Below are positions 1-15,000 of a stretch of 64,000 nucleotides of DNA, piece by piece. The notes under the pieces are model-generated. The model saw only the letters and a program-made list of their open reading frames with translations, had not been told where the DNA came from and made no database searches. This DNA comes from Branchiostoma floridae. Its lineage: Eukaryota; Chordata; Leptocardii; Amphioxiformes; Branchiostomatidae. The DNA lies in assembly GCF_000003815.2 (NCBI RefSeq), contig NC_049986.1, positions 16,171,172-16,235,171 on the forward strand, written 5' to 3'. The stretch's first letter is position 1. Each line of letters starts with the position of its first letter. A program made the translations under genes and the position numbers.

Positions 1-97
1 GCTCCAGCTCTCTCTCTCGCTCACGCAGGCTGACCCTGAGGTGGCGAAGGTCATTCTCCTTGGCTTCTAAGGTGCGGAACTTCTCCTCTATTGCATC
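1..97 (-). CDS. CDK5RAP2-like: Centrosomal gene exon 18, cut by window edge
   Basis: CCCAG acceptor followed by DAIEEKFRTLEAKENDLRHL and an Arg/Glu-rich helix. The exon continues past the left edge. Confidence 0.88.
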
Positions 98-3000
98 CTG
101 GGAAAAAAGATATTCCATGATGTAAAAATCATGACTAGTCCAGGTAATACATAGTGTGATCTACAGTATAATCTTCTTTGAATCACCTGGAATCAGGTAT
201 AAACCAACAGGTGAAGCAATCAATAAGTGGATAATTAGATTAAATTTTGGGTAAAAGTTTAGTCCTTTGTCGACGACAAGGATTTGGCTACAAACAGCTT
301 TATTCACTTCTGCAACATTCTAAAACAAAAAGATACTTTCTCTAAAAGTGGTCTACAAGTACATAAAGTATTAATTCTTCTTTGGACTATAATAAGTTGT
401 TAACATTTGAAATCTGTTTCGTCATCTTTTCTCATGAACTATCTCTAGGGATACAGTCACTCATCTTTGTACCAAAGCTGGAGATGCTTTTCCTAGCATC
501 TTTACGATGAACTTAAACTCAGCGATAAAACCAATATTCAGTTCCCTTTAGAGAAACCCTACAACATTTGTATCAGTCATTTTTGTACAAAATAATGCCA
601 ATAAACTGGGACATGAAAGTGTGCTTTTGGAAGCATTTTTATGATTGACTCTAACTCAGTATTGAAAACACATGTCTGTCCTTCCCCATGAGAGGTACTG
701 TACTGAATGTTCACACCTCCACAGCCTTGTCGCGCTCCTTCAGCCGCTCTCTCAGCCGCTGGATGATGCTGTCCTTGTTCTCTGAGTAGGGCTGGAAGAC
801 ATGAAGTAAGATGTAGATGTTACCATTGAGATAGAATAACTAAATCTTGTTCCAAGCTGTTGCACATGCAAGCAAGCCCTTCTGATATGGTTAACATTAT
901 CAACTGATATTTGATTGTTCAACTAACATCATGCCTTTCCTGTACTTACAACCTCTTGGTCTGCCATACTCCTGGATGACCACGTGTAACCTCTAACCTC
1001 TGACCTGTTCTTACATGTTGAGTTCTCCTGCTCCTGAGCCATCTGCATGTACTCCTGTATGACCCAGTGTAAACTTTAACCCCTGATCTGTACTTACATT
1101 CCATGAGTTTGAGCCATCTACATGTACTCCTGGATGACCTACCATAACCTCTAACCCCTGACTTGTACTTCAAAAAGTTCAAAGTTACTTACATCCCGTG
1201 AGTTCTCCTGCTCCTGAGCCATCTGCATGTACTCCTGGATGACTTTGTCCTTCTCCTGGATGCTGGCAGACAATCTCTGGATGATCTGCTCTTTACTTTG
1301 TAGTTGTCTCTGAGTCTCCTCCAACTGGGTCTGACAAAGATGTACAGTAAGTTGCATGGCTTTCAGGCACTACGAATGTTGCAACAAATACTTTCCAACA
1401 AACTAATAGTAACCAAATGGATTCACCTTTTTAGACAAGTGCAATGATTATCATTTCCAACAGTCTTTCATATCTGGTAAGTGATTAAGCCGTGACCAAA
1501 TAGCGTCATTGCAGATGTAAACAGAAAGCAGAACTTAAGACTGGCTGTCTATGGAATCGTAGAGCATTGTATCACAATGTACCTTTGTACATGATCTTCT
1601 ATCCCCTTACCTTGTGTTGTTGGGTGATGTTTTCTCGATCCGTGTCTGCTCTAGACCTGGTATCCTTTAGCTGTTTCTGAAGGTCCCTCAGCTGCCTGTC
1701 CTTGTCCCTGAGGGCCTCGTCAGCCTGGTCGTCTGCCTCCTGAGCTGCCTGCTGGAGCTGGTCAATCTCCTGCTCCTTTTTTCTCAGGCTCTTTTTTAAT
1801 TGCTGAGGGGGACACCAATATCTTAGTTTGGTACTGCTTAGACCTTTTCCTCTCATTATTTAAAGCATTACTCCTTCAGCTTACATGTATGAAGTATAAA
1901 CTTCTCCATTATGCAGATGCTATTTGCAAATCTGTGGTTCATTTTAGGAGATAAAACTACACGAGCAACTGTTAATGCAATGTGCGCTAGTTATTAGAAG
2001 CAACAACAACAGGAAGCGGTTCAGAGAAGATAGAAGCATATACTTGAAACAACATTGTTAGGACAGAGAAAAAATGGATTTTGAAATTATACCTGGTTTT
2101 CTGCATCCTTTTCGTGAACCTTGCCCTGCAGACCAGTGATCTCAGCCTCCTTGTCACTGAGGGCCTGCTGTTGTTCTTCAACCCCCTGTAGAAAGACAGT
2201 AGATAAATTTCATCATGGTATCAAAGTTTTCTGATGTAAAAAGGCTGAGGCTTTTTAAGCACCAGTTACACAGGGAACTTGTAATAACTTAAGCAGGCCT
2301 TAACGAAAGCAGGATCATATGTGAAAAAAAGTTTTTTCAGACTTTGTGTATCCTGATTACTGTCAACCCTGGTCAAGTAACCACAAGCCATATTAGAACA
2401 GTCCTGTTCATTTGTACATAGTTAAACCCTTCCTTTCCTGAACAAGTGGTTGTTTGACTGACTTTAATACGTTGGTAATAAGACAGTTGATTTTGAACCG
2501 ATTCTAAAAGATATATTAGCAGGACCTGACAACAACTTTTACAAGGCATTCACACTCTCTCTCTATATATACACACATACTTCATCTAACTATCTAAGTC
2601 CTGTAGAAAGTTTATCATCCCCACCTGGAACTGCTGTAGCTGTGCCTTGTGTGCAGTCTCCCTGGCCTGGGCCAGACTCTGCTGAAGTTCTTCTATCTGT
2701 TCACACAGCTCATCAATCTGTAGATACACAGTGAAAATGTAATGCACAGAATGACTAGGGGGCATACAAGCAACGGACCTACAGTTCTATTTTCAAAATA
2801 CAATATCCTGTGTCTAACCTACATGACGTAAATATCCTGTTAACCCTTCTACTTGAAACAGCCAGAAAGCATGTAGAATGGTTTTAAGTGTTCTAAACTC
2901 TCACCTCCTTGCTCTTGTTCTGAATGGCCGCCGTCAGACCCTGGATGGCTTTGTCCCGTTTGAGAGCATTCTGCTCCTGGAGTTTAACATCAGAGTCCAT

Positions 3001-6000
3001 GTCTTGTAGTTTCCTCTTAAGCTCCTGGGTACACAAAAAGGAAAGTTTCTTTCCTAATCTTTCTCTCAAATTACGTGAGAAAATTTAACAAATACAGATT
3101 GACGAAATTCCGGACAGAAACTATTACTTTGCTGAGACATGTATCAGAACAGTGGCAAGTCTTTTCCAAAAAGTAGTGAGCTACATGTATGAAATGATGA
3201 TACACTGACAAAACAACACATTTAACAAATACAAGAGAGAAGCAGCAAAGACGAAAACCACATCACATACAGCGCCAAACATAGACATATAATTTCTTAG
3301 TGCCAATAAAATATTTCCGTTCAAAATAAAACCTTCTTGAAAGGTCTGAGCAAAACCAACAATGTGTGTACATTTATAACATAAAATAGGAAAGGGTGCA
3401 AGACTACTTAGTGCTTTAGATGTACACCAATGAATTCAGTACACCCTCAATCATCCAGAAAGAATCATTATCATATAGCCAGGAGCCGCGGACCAATCAG
3501 AAGGCCCCGTTCCACGTTGGTTATGACGCCGTAACACGGACATTCAGGCCAAGCAGGTGGGTATCGCTCCCCTGATTGGCCAGAATGAATCGACACCGGC
3601 ACCGTGGTCCATTTGAAACGACTGCTTTGTACAGTGTGCAGTCCATGTTAGAGTTAATCCAAACATTCTTACTGTTCACATTCCTTCAAATTTATTGAAT
3701 ATGTACAACTATAACTTAGGATTGAATAGCAACACACTTGTCCCAGCAGAAGGGAATTTGTCATTATGTCAAGCCTTGGAAGTCTTGAATAAAGGATGTA
3801 TGTATTATAAAGGAATTTGTTGCTTAAATGGGTCAGTTTGTGTAGGCTATATGATAATAACGTTAATGCCCCGCCTTATCCTCGGTGTATATGGTNNNNN
3901 NNNNNNNNNNNNNNNNNNNNNNNNNNNNNNNNNNNNNNNNNNNNNNNNNNNNNNNNNNNNNNNNNNNNNNNNNNNNNNNNNNNNNNNNNNNNNNNTGGGC
4001 ATTATTGTCAAGTTACTCATGTAGCTAACTATCCTTGAGATAGGATCTACCTCTCGTATGCCCTTTCCGATACCAATGGTATCAGCTATTTTCTTAAAGA
4101 CCTTACACCGTACCAGTACCTCAACAACTTTACAGCATACAACCCTACTTGTGGATGATTGAGGATGTACTATTAGTGGGTAAGTGTTAGGTCATGATTG
4201 TTAGACAGGGAGTGGTTCTAATTTACCTCATTCTCATCCTCAGCCTCCAACACAAGCTTCTCTAACTCCTGTGGGGTAGTGGGAGGGGGGTACGGGATTG
4301 GGAGGGGGTGTTAGTGGCAAACACAGCACACAGGTGACCTCTGAAGAAGTGTTCCATGGGTTAAGTGTTGACCAATTCTTTGGCACATTTTGATGAATTC
4401 ATTTCATTTTACCAGGTAACATACTGCCAATCTTAATCTGAATCAGATAGATTTTCGTTGGAAATTTGGAATAGAATGAAAGATTTGGAGAGTGAAAAAA
4501 TACAATAATGAAGCTGCAAGTAGGTAATTAAATACCTCATGGAACACATCTTCATAGATCAGTAAGCAAACAAGAGTGAACACTGTAAATAAGTCATGAG
4601 CAATGATGTTATCATGATCATATGGTTACATGGAACTCTTTATGGTTAAAATAATGTACGTGAACGGTTTGATGCTGACATACATCAAGCAAAAACCAAC
4701 TAAAAGTTATTACAGAATAAATCTATTGCTACAAGTCAAAACACTGCAAAAAGCACCACTGCAATGATGAAAGCTTTTAGCACAGCAAACAAGGGACATG
4801 ACATGACAGAAGAGAGTGACAAAAACCTCACAAATGATGCAAAAATATATTTGCAAAGGGACTGACATACCTACCCAGTGTATTTGTTTTTTTATTATCT
4901 TTTGGTATGAAATTTTAAGTGAAATTTGATTACATTTTCATGGGTTTACAGTCAAACCTGTCTATAGCGGCCACTCAAGGGACTGGTCAAAATTGGCCAC
5001 TATAGAGAGGTGGCCACTATAGAGAATATGCTAATTAATTGACCACAAGCAAAAAGTTACACATGGTTTTAGCACCCACTGATTTATATTCACATAATAC
5101 AGCACTGTACATGTACTGCAATGATTTTTACACTATATGTATTAAGAAAACAAAAGCTATAAAAAATTTTGAATGTTCTACAATTGATATTGTCTGAAGA
5201 GACCGGTATCGTCATATTTCTTTGATCTTTCGTCTTGTATCCTTTGATACTTCGCCGTCCGTGTGTTCCCGCTGGTGTTCACACGTCAGGTTCGCCCATT
5301 ATGCTAATGTGGTACTCACAAGAAAAGTCTCGTCATTTTAGACTTATCTCTTAATAAATGTAAGAATAAAATGCACCATAGTCTGAAGTTCATATCATTT
5401 TGTCTTTGTAACAATTTATTTAGAAAGTTTTGTGATGTAAATTAACCTAAGCGATAGTGTATTAGAACGTAACTTTAACACAATTTACCTCCGTAATATT
5501 GGTGTCGCCTATTAACCTTATATGACCTCGTTTGTCAGCGGGTATGGGTAGCGCCAGTTTACGAAGTTTTGTTTTGAAAATAGATCACAGAGGTTTTTAA
5601 ATCCGGCGTAGGGTGACGATACGGCCGCTGCATATGGCCGAACGCGTGCCGAAACATAGACCAGCGGTCCGCGTGGCCGTAATCGGCAGTGTTTTTGTAC
5701 CTGCGGGACCGGAAATCGTGTGGCCGTGGCCGCGTTGGACAGGTGGCCGCTAAGCCTATCTCTTAATCATTACGAATCCAAGGGACCGACAAAAAGGAGC
5801 CACTATGGGCAGGTGGCCGTTATGCAAAGGTGGCCGCTAATACAGGTTTGACTGTATATCACTTTTAAGGATTTGTTGGTAAACGTTACCACTTGTCGAC
5901 ATTTGAAGAGTTTCTGATTACCTTGATTTCCTTCTCCTTCTTGTCGTGATCGCGGGTCATCTGGCCAGCCGCGATCTCATACTCATCCAGCTTCCTCTGC

Positions 6001-9000
6001 TGGTCCTCAAGAAGGGCCTGATGAACAAAGCAAATGTGTTCATGTTTACAAAGAACGAGCTGGGTGTGCATATTTCAACTGCTATCATCTTCTTACCCAG
6101 ACATTACAAGTCTATTACATGTTGTACTGTACAAACTTGAGGTTTATTTTAATCTATCTCTCATTATCCAGTTGACCAATTTTGAGTCATGGAAAAAACT
6201 GTTAAGTTTTGGCAAATGTTGATAGTCATGTATGACAAGTAACTGTACTGTCCGCACTTTCCATGGATGGCAATCGCGCTGCGACTTCTCTGGGACTTAA
6301 AATTGGCCGAAGGAGCACAGTTTCTCTAATAGAATTGCTTCCGTGACCCACGTGCGCTCCTCAAGTGACCAAAACTCAATGTCAGGAAGTATTGTGGGGA
6401 TTTATGTAGACCTCCGAGCGATCAGGGTGGATCTAAACAGTTGCCTAGGGGATGTTGACATGTGTATCTTGTATGTAAGTGGCTGTGTTAATAATAATCT
6501 ACTTCAGTATCACTAACTTGTCCATTTATCTTACCTGGATTTCCTGATTGTTCTTTTTGCTGACCTCCACTTGCTGCTGATATCTGTTAATGTCATCCTG
6601 CAGATTTGAGAGGGAGAACAAATAAAGAAAGGCTTAATCAAGCTGGTCTTTTCAACATGCTACATTTTTATCTATGTCAGCGCTTGCACTGAGTTTTTTG
6701 CGGGTTCTCTTAAGTTCAGAAATTTCCTGTGTAAAACATTTCCTATCTCTACATCGATGAAGGTTAGACATCTGTGCCATAAGATATGCAAAATAGCAAT
6801 TGGTCAACTGGATATGATTCCCTATCTCTCACTATCCTTTCTGGTCTGTCCACCATATTAAAGAATAAGAAACATCCTTTCATCCTTCATTTTCATATTT
6901 CTGTGATTCTCTTTCCTTCCTTTACTCTTCCCCTGTTTCTAAGACCCTGCCATACCTGCATGTTTCCCTCCTTGACCCTGAGCTCCTGAGTCAGGTTCTG
7001 AACTTGAGCTTCGAGAGGTTTGACTTTCTCGGCCACAAGGTCAGCCTTGTCCTGGTTCAGCTGCTGGATGAGTTGGTCCTTGGTGCGCAGGGCGTGGTTC
7101 AACTGGTCAATCACCCTGGGGTGGGAGGGGGGCGACAAACAACAGTTCACTAAAGGCTTGGATCTGTATTAGACGATCTTGTAGAATAAAACATTGAAGG
7201 AAAGTGACCACCAACACCTGTAGTGAGTTTTGTATTGAGAGTAGTCTTTCAGGGAGGTCAAGGGTTGCCTATACAAAATGTACTAGTACAGTACTGTGAA
7301 AAGCATTTAAGTACAGGTCCAAAACACTGTAATATCAATGAACCAACAGTCTAGCACTGTTCATAAAGAGACTCACAGGTCTAGACCAGCACCTAAACCT
7401 CTGTACCTGTACCTCATGTTATGTTTTGGTAAACAGCCCTACCAGCTATGGTTGCATGCCTGCACCATTACAACTTTCCTCAAACAAAGAAAGAAAACCT
7501 TTCAAACACTGTTAATCTTGGAGTTAGCGAGAAAGAAAACACCAAACTCCTTCTGAGACCAACGTCCATGTCTGTAGTATAACATGCTAGTCAGTGGTAC
7601 CACAAAAGATGCAGATTGTGCTGAAGAATGTTCTCCAAAAAAACAACACGTGCAGTTGAATGAAACAGCAATTGTTGGAAACACACATCCAGAAAATGGT
7701 CATGCAGGAAGGATTGTTTCCAGAATGCTATTTCATCCACTGTCAGTAGTTCTACTTCTTTCCTGGAGTAGCCTACCCTACCAATCCTCAAGACTAAAGA
7801 GTGTAGTTAGTCTGGAAGGTTGCCCACCAGTTCAAAATGTTAGACAGTACATGTACATGTGTGAGTGTGCCAACATCCACACCCCAGTGACTACACACTA
7901 CTCGCCAGTGCGAGGGGCTCACCATAACAACGTTCTGGGATCTGTGTCGGTATTTTTCGGGGTAAAGCTTCTGTCTACACAGTTGCAAGAGCTGCCATGG
8001 CAAAAAACAAATAAACAAACAAACAAAAAAGAAGGGAGAGAAGAGAGCAGACAATAAAAAACAGTGCACGGTGCAGAAAGACATTGACGTATATCACCCA
8101 TACCACCTTCACCTGTATCGCCACCGTAACAGTGTAACACATGCTTTGTCTGTATCTCGCTATTTTGGAAATTATAACTATGAACTGTGTAAAGCATATT
8201 TTGAAACAACTACATAGTTCATTGGCTAGTGCTGGTAGACATCAGAAGCACCTGCACAACTCCAATTTTACCTGCATATGCAGGTGGTATTTCAAGTCTC
8301 GATTTTACAATCGAGATGCAGACAAGGCATGCTTAGAGACCTTTACCTCCTTTTCCATATCTCCTTAAGATGCATGCAAGGTAAATGCCTTAAGCTTTGA
8401 GCATTCAGTCCTGCAGAGATCATGCTTAAATGCTGATGTAACAAAAGTTTAACTACTTACTCCCTGTCGTTATGATGGGAACATGAACAACAGTCTTCTG
8501 TGTCTGACTGAGCATGGGGTAAACTGAAAACACAACAGTCTTAGTACCTATTTCTCTTCCACAAAAGTTTGTTTTCCTTTGGAATAGCTGGGTCACCTAT
8601 GCTAGCATAAAAATTTAGAAATACTACATTTAATCACAGAGAACAGCTTTTTCACTTTCTGATTTTACCATCAAGTGGCAATATGGCATTCAGCCTATTC
8701 TTGAACCTCGCTACTTTGAAGGTTTGAAATTAAGAGCATTTACAGTTACAGCCTTAAAATGTAATGCGGCCCAAATTCCCAGTATGCGTTGATGGACCTT
8801 TAGGGCAAAAGTTGGATCTTTTTTTAAGGTGCACGAATGATGATTGAACAAACAAAAAAAGATAAGTATTCCAATACTATTTCATTGTGATTTCATTTCA
8901 TTCAGTATCAAACAAAGACAATGCTGTTTCTTTTCTTTTCAACGTTTCTCTTCCACAATTGGCCCAGCTTAGAGGTTGTGCTTAAGTCTACTTCCTCTCA

Positions 9001-12000
9001 CCTGTTCTTATCTTGGAGAGCTTCCTTAGACGAGTCCTGCAGGTTCTTCTTGTCCTGTTTGACTTTCTCAAGGTCGCGCAGCTTGTTCTGAAGTTCCTGG
9101 TTAGCAGCTTCAAGGTCAAGGATCTTGCCTTCCGTTTCCTCATCAACTCTTTTCTGAAGAGTGTTCTCCTGAATGTGGACATGAAAAAAAAAAAACAATG
9201 CTCTTTGAAATGTGTCATGGCAGCAGAAAAATGTCACAACTCACTAATCCTTTTCCAAGCCTGGGACAGCAGCTTTATATTCCCTACATTCTATATACCC
9301 TCATGCCATTAACCCCACCTAGCAATTTACAGAAGAATTGCAGACCAGAGAAGTTTGAAAATAGCTGCCCAAGAACAGGTGGAGAGGCCACAGAGAAGAT
9401 GAAACATTTTTGAAGACACATATCTTTGGAACAAATACCATTGAACATCAAATTCTTTGCTGTGGATAGTTCTTACTGAGGTTAATATCCACTGAAAGTT
9501 ACAGAGACCTTAGATGTCGGTACGTATCATTTTATTGACATCGAAAAAAACATGAAAGTTGGCTATATATACCTCCTGAGCAGAGGTGAGTCTGGACTCA
9601 TACTGGTGGCGCAGCTGCTGCAGCTCCCTGCCATGGTCCTGCCGAACCTGCTGCACCGCTGCATCGTTCTGCGCTGCGAGCGTTTCTACTGCTTGTCTGG
9701 AATTTACAATTAATATAACAGGTACATTAGGGCTTTAAACCTAAAATATAAGGTACAGGTGTATAGTTCATGAACACACATACAGGATCTGCCCTGCGAG
9801 CGTTTCTACTGCTTGTCTGGAACGGGCATTACAAGGTTGTACATTAGGGCTGGGAACCTAAAACATGTTTAGGTACAATTATAAAGATTCAGGTACCCAT
9901 GTACAGGATCTGCACTGTGAGCGTTTCTACTGCTTGTCTGGAAAGTGCAGTTAAAAAACAACATTCACATTAAGGCTGGAACCAGCTATAGAGATTCAGG
10001 TATAGGTCCTGACCATTTGCAGTTTTCCAATGTTCAACCATGCAATTGCGTATTTGAGTCAAGAGAAAGACAGATCAATCACAAGTACATGTCATAACAT
10101 TTTTTTCTTAAACATAAAACGGCACAAATGAAACTAAGCTATAAAGCCAAAATAACCATGGATCAATCACAATTGCTGACAATGTTTACATCAAAGACAG
10201 ATGCAACTGAGTGATGTAAATGTTGATCGCCTGCAGGACAATAGCAAGTAAAACTACAATCAGAGGAAAGGTTTTTACTTACGATGCTTTAACTAGAAGC
10301 TCCTGTTTGTCGTGTAGCTCTTTTTTCAAACTTTCAACTTCAACCTTCAGCTCAATGTTCTGTAAGAAATTAACAAAGTCAAAGAAGGAAAAATTGTACA
10401 CACAACAAGGACTTATCTGTGAACCACAAACTTGGGCCACTCATGGACAAATAAGCAATTTTCTATCATTCATTCTTTAACAATGCTGCAAAAAAGCTTC
10501 AAAAACTTTGTTTGCAGAAATAGCATATGTCCAAACTAAGCATTATGTACAAAATGATGAATAAACTGATAGATGTACCAACTATCATTACAACCCAGCT
10601 CACAAATGATAATCATGCCTGCAGGTACCAGAGCTATCAACCTGGGATTGCTATGTTCAAAATGTGTTTTTCCCTAAAACTATTATAGGGCAGACTTCAT
10701 TGCCACAAAGTACAGTAGGAGCATCATCACTAGAGATATGAAAAAGTTGGATGTGACAGGTTGTTTGGGGTAGTATAACCAGCTGCTGCTGTGCCGCTAC
10801 CAGCAGAGCAGGTGTGTTATAATGAATAGTGGCTACACAAGCTGTATACAGATGCAGAAAAGAGCAAGGCTTTCACATGATTGTGTATCATTGGTTTCCG
10901 ACAGTACCATATCTAACGTTTAGCGCTTTACTCACAGTTTTCTCAATGTCCTCCTCTTCTCCGTGCTGCATGCGCTCTTCCATGAAATAGATGCGCAGCT
11001 TCAGGCTGAAGTTTTCTTTCTTCAGTTCTGCTATTTGCTGCAAAACAAACAACAAATATGCTTTAAGTTGATGTAGGTTAGACATCCAGGTAATCTCTCT
11101 CTCTCTGTCAGTCAGTCTTTTCCAGACATCCATGTAATAAGATACGCCAAAAAGTAGTTACTCGAGCAACTGGATATGATTTTGGAAACGGTCAGTGACA
11201 CAGTCTAACTTCCAAGCTGGATCTTTAATTCCAAATACCACTTGGATAACCTGAAATAGTGAAAGGGTTTACAATCAACTCACACACAGAAATATACATA
11301 GTAACTAGCAAGCAGTAAGGTAACAGCCAACTTAAAGTGAAAGCCAAGAGTTAGAAAGGCTAGACTTCTCCTCCAGACATATTCCTGACTTTTCCCTGCT
11401 AGACTTCGAACACAAAGAACTATGCATTTTTGCAAAGCCGAAAACGCCAGCACCTTCTAGCATATCCACATTTAAAAAATCCAGAAAACAGGCAAACAAG
11501 AGAAACAAAACAACCGTAAAAGTATGATTTTCAAAGTAGATCTAGAACAACGAATGTATTGTACCTCCCTGGAACACATCTTAGCAGTACCCTAACTGCA
11601 TTACAGCATGTCTGGTATGGAACTACAAGCTGTGCCTACAGGAAGGGACTCAGCACTGGGAGAATTTCAATTTGCTAATTCAGTCTGAGTGAATGAAATT
11701 AATCCAGTACCAGGCTGTGGGTCGATGTGATTGGACTGGGGGCTAAAAGTAAAAGCTGATGCAGAGGTCACTGGATTGGGTGACCCCATTACTTTCACTT
11801 TCATGTATGATGCTTTACTTGAAAAATTCTTGAGATGTAGTCAAATGTATGTGGTAAATAACCACTAAAAGGACTGAAGACTGTAAGAAAATGGTCAGCT
11901 GTAGACAGGACTCTTCATACTTCGGATGATGGGTAAAATAATCTGAGGGACCATAAAAAAGTGGCCATAATGGCCAGGTGGACCTATCATGCAGATGTGG

Positions 12001-15000
12001 TCATGAATGCAGATTTGGAGGGACAAGTTTATATTCTGTGCATCTCTAATTTTATAAATTTGCTTAGATCACACTCTTTGCGTCTAATTTGAGCCGTTAA
12101 TGTTGTTCGTGTCATAACGTTTTATTCACGAATCAACTATTCAAAGAACAATATGTTATCTTGTCACCTGCCCACTTTATAGTAATGTTGTTAAGAAAGC
12201 TTTTAAAATCCTGCTTTTTTGACAAGTATAAAAAAACTTCAATCCAGCCATTTGAGCAGATTATCTTTAAAAAATTCAATACAACATTTCTCTCTTTACA
12301 CCATCAAGTCATACTTTCACCATCAAAAGGCATGTGCAAACTGTACATGTACTTTATATGGTTCTCTGAATCACAATCTGAAATGGCAATGGTTCCCAGC
12401 CATGTTTAGCAGATGGATTAAGTAATCCAGGTCTCCAGAGGACAAACTAATTGAATTTTAGGGCACTTTTCGAGGCTAATTTACAGTCCCAGAGCAAACA
12501 AACATAATCAACTGGTGAATCATGGCGGAAAATTGAATTTGTGTTCTGTGAAATGTTGTACCTGTTGTCCCATGGGACCAGCCAGGGTTAAAATGACTAG
12601 GCACAAGGTACTAATCTCCCTGTAATTCTGATAATGGCCTTACTTAATGGTGATTTCACACTTTGCTCTACTGATGATAAGACCTAATTTACACCACTTT
12701 GCAATTTGCAAGTAAAAAGAGCTGACTTCAGCCAACAGATAAATGTTATGTTCTTACAATACTTGCCTGGTTAAATAAATAAACTGAACTGAAACAATCA
12801 CATAAACAAAATCTTTTTTTTTTAAATGTCAAGTGCTGCACTTACTTCAAATATAATTTCAATTTTTTTAATTTTTCTTCAATCAAAAAACAAACATTTT
12901 CTACAGATCCCAAGTTGTAAGTTCATATTTTGTTGTATAACATTTGAATATTATCCACTGGTATATCATATATCACTGTAAAAGAACAGATCCAAGAACT
13001 GCTCACAAAAGAGGCAATTGTTTTGCTAAACCTCAAAGTTATTTAACACACAGGTAGAAACACAGCTGCAGCTATTGTATAGATCAAGCGTTACGAAAGA
13101 TACTTGTTGTCTTACTAGCCTTGCATGTGTGAAAACGGATATTCCGATAAATAATACATAGTTACATACCTGGCTATTTGCCAGGAAACCGTATAGCTGT
13201 TCTGACCTTGGGTGATGTTGACAAATTATGTTGCTGTCCCCTATACAGGATTACAGCATCCCTCAACGCCAGCTTGTCACACCATATATACAGTTATTGA
13301 TTAGCAATAATAGAAGTGCACCGAGGATGGTTCTCATGGGCATTTCTTCTTAAATGGATAGTGTGATACCCGGTGCCAGACATTTCATCTTGGATAAAGT
13401 CAATCCTACTTGCAATATACCTTCAATAGAAAATGTTTCTACTCAATTCTTACAAAGAATTTGATAACAACATTGGACAGACAAAAAGTCAAGGAATATT
13501 TGATTATGTCTGGAGTGCTAACATTCTGCAGAAAACCTCCAGATACTTTAAAACATTTTCAGACTGAAGGTCCCTAAGATAGCTGAGTAATTGATAAGAA
13601 GATCACATCTATAAACATATATATATATATGGAGAGAGTATGTAAAGTTTAGAATATTTCATTACGTCTGGAATGTTACATGGTACAGAAAACTTGTGGG
13701 TATTCTATAACACCTCTAGATTTTGAGTTAGAAGAAAGCTGAATAACTGGTAAGAATATCATATGTTTCTGTGTACATATATATCAAGCCATAAACAATT
13801 AATTCCTGGATCCATTCCAGATAAGGTTATGGCCTTGCTATAAAGATAACATCACACATTTTCCCCTATGAAAAGCACTTCCGTATTGCCGTCTCTCTTT
13901 TGTAGTAGCCCTTACAGCTACAGGTATAACATAGCCTGGGTACCATCAGAATAGTAGCTCGCTCCGGCATTTATTATACACTATGTAAAGTCGCTTATCT
14001 GTTATTCTGTCAACTTTGACATCTCTAACATCTGGAATCATCCAAATTTTGGATGAGGGCAGTGACTGGTTCTTACACATGAGCGAATAAAGGAATGAGT
14101 TTAAGCGCTCGCTCGAACAGGCACTCCAACACCCCAAACACCCACTGTCCGCTTGCAGGAAGGCCTGTTGTCATATTGAACGAGCGCTATAAAAACCCAT
14201 TCCTTAATTCGCTCATTAACTGACATCACTACCAAAAGGTTTGAATGTACAGTTCCCCAGTAGTAGCAAACATGCGAGCGACCTGCTACCCGGATGGTAC
14301 CCAGGCTAGGTATAACTGCTATGATTATGAATAACAGTATTTGTCAAATCAATATTAATATTGTATCAAGAAATGCCAAGCAGTGACATATGCAGGCCTA
14401 GATTTACATTGAGTCATTGCAGCTCCCCACTCTTTCATGAGGTTCCGCCCCACTAGCCAAATTAATGGTCCATAAAAATCTGGTTTCTCCACTGTCTATG
14501 TTCGTAGCCTGCTAAACATGTCATGGTATGGGATGATGCACTGAGGAGGGTATCCATATTACATGCAACTAGATGGGAGACAATTGTCTGGTCTTTAATA
14601 GAAGACAAGATTAACAACAAGCATGAAATTTTGATTTGTTCCAGTCATGGTACTGGCAACACATTTGAACATCCTCTAAACTACTGCAGTCTGACTCTCT
14701 TGTCTCACTCTCTTGAGTCTGAGCTCAGCACTTTTTGGAAGGCATTCAAGAACTGAGCATAAACTATAATACAAAGGTGCTACTGATAACAGGAGGCAGT
14801 GGGGGAATTTATCACAGAGATGACCTTTGAAATGCACAATAATTACAGCTCGCTCAGTCATGGCCTTGGCAGGTCAGTTAGCCTGAATCTTTTGGACAAT
14901 GTCTTCATGCATTCTAGTGCTATGGATATAATACTACATGGTATCTTTCAAACTAAGCACTGCAAAGTCTGGTACAGAATAAATGCCATACTATACAAAT

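Noticed and set aside
7584..8209. 157-codon plus-strand and 96-codon minus-strand ORFs
   Set aside because: No domain, low-complexity Lys or Phe ends, and the region is intron of the centrosomal gene with repeats.
8460..8506. Exon-like segment on the minus strand with CTCAG acceptor and GTAAGTAG donor
   Set aside because: Open when entered in phase 2 but 47 bases long, so it would shift the frame before exon 8; no coiled-coil character.
9668..10015. CRISPR-like array
   Set aside because: Repeats of 120 bp without unique spacers, in a eukaryotic intron.
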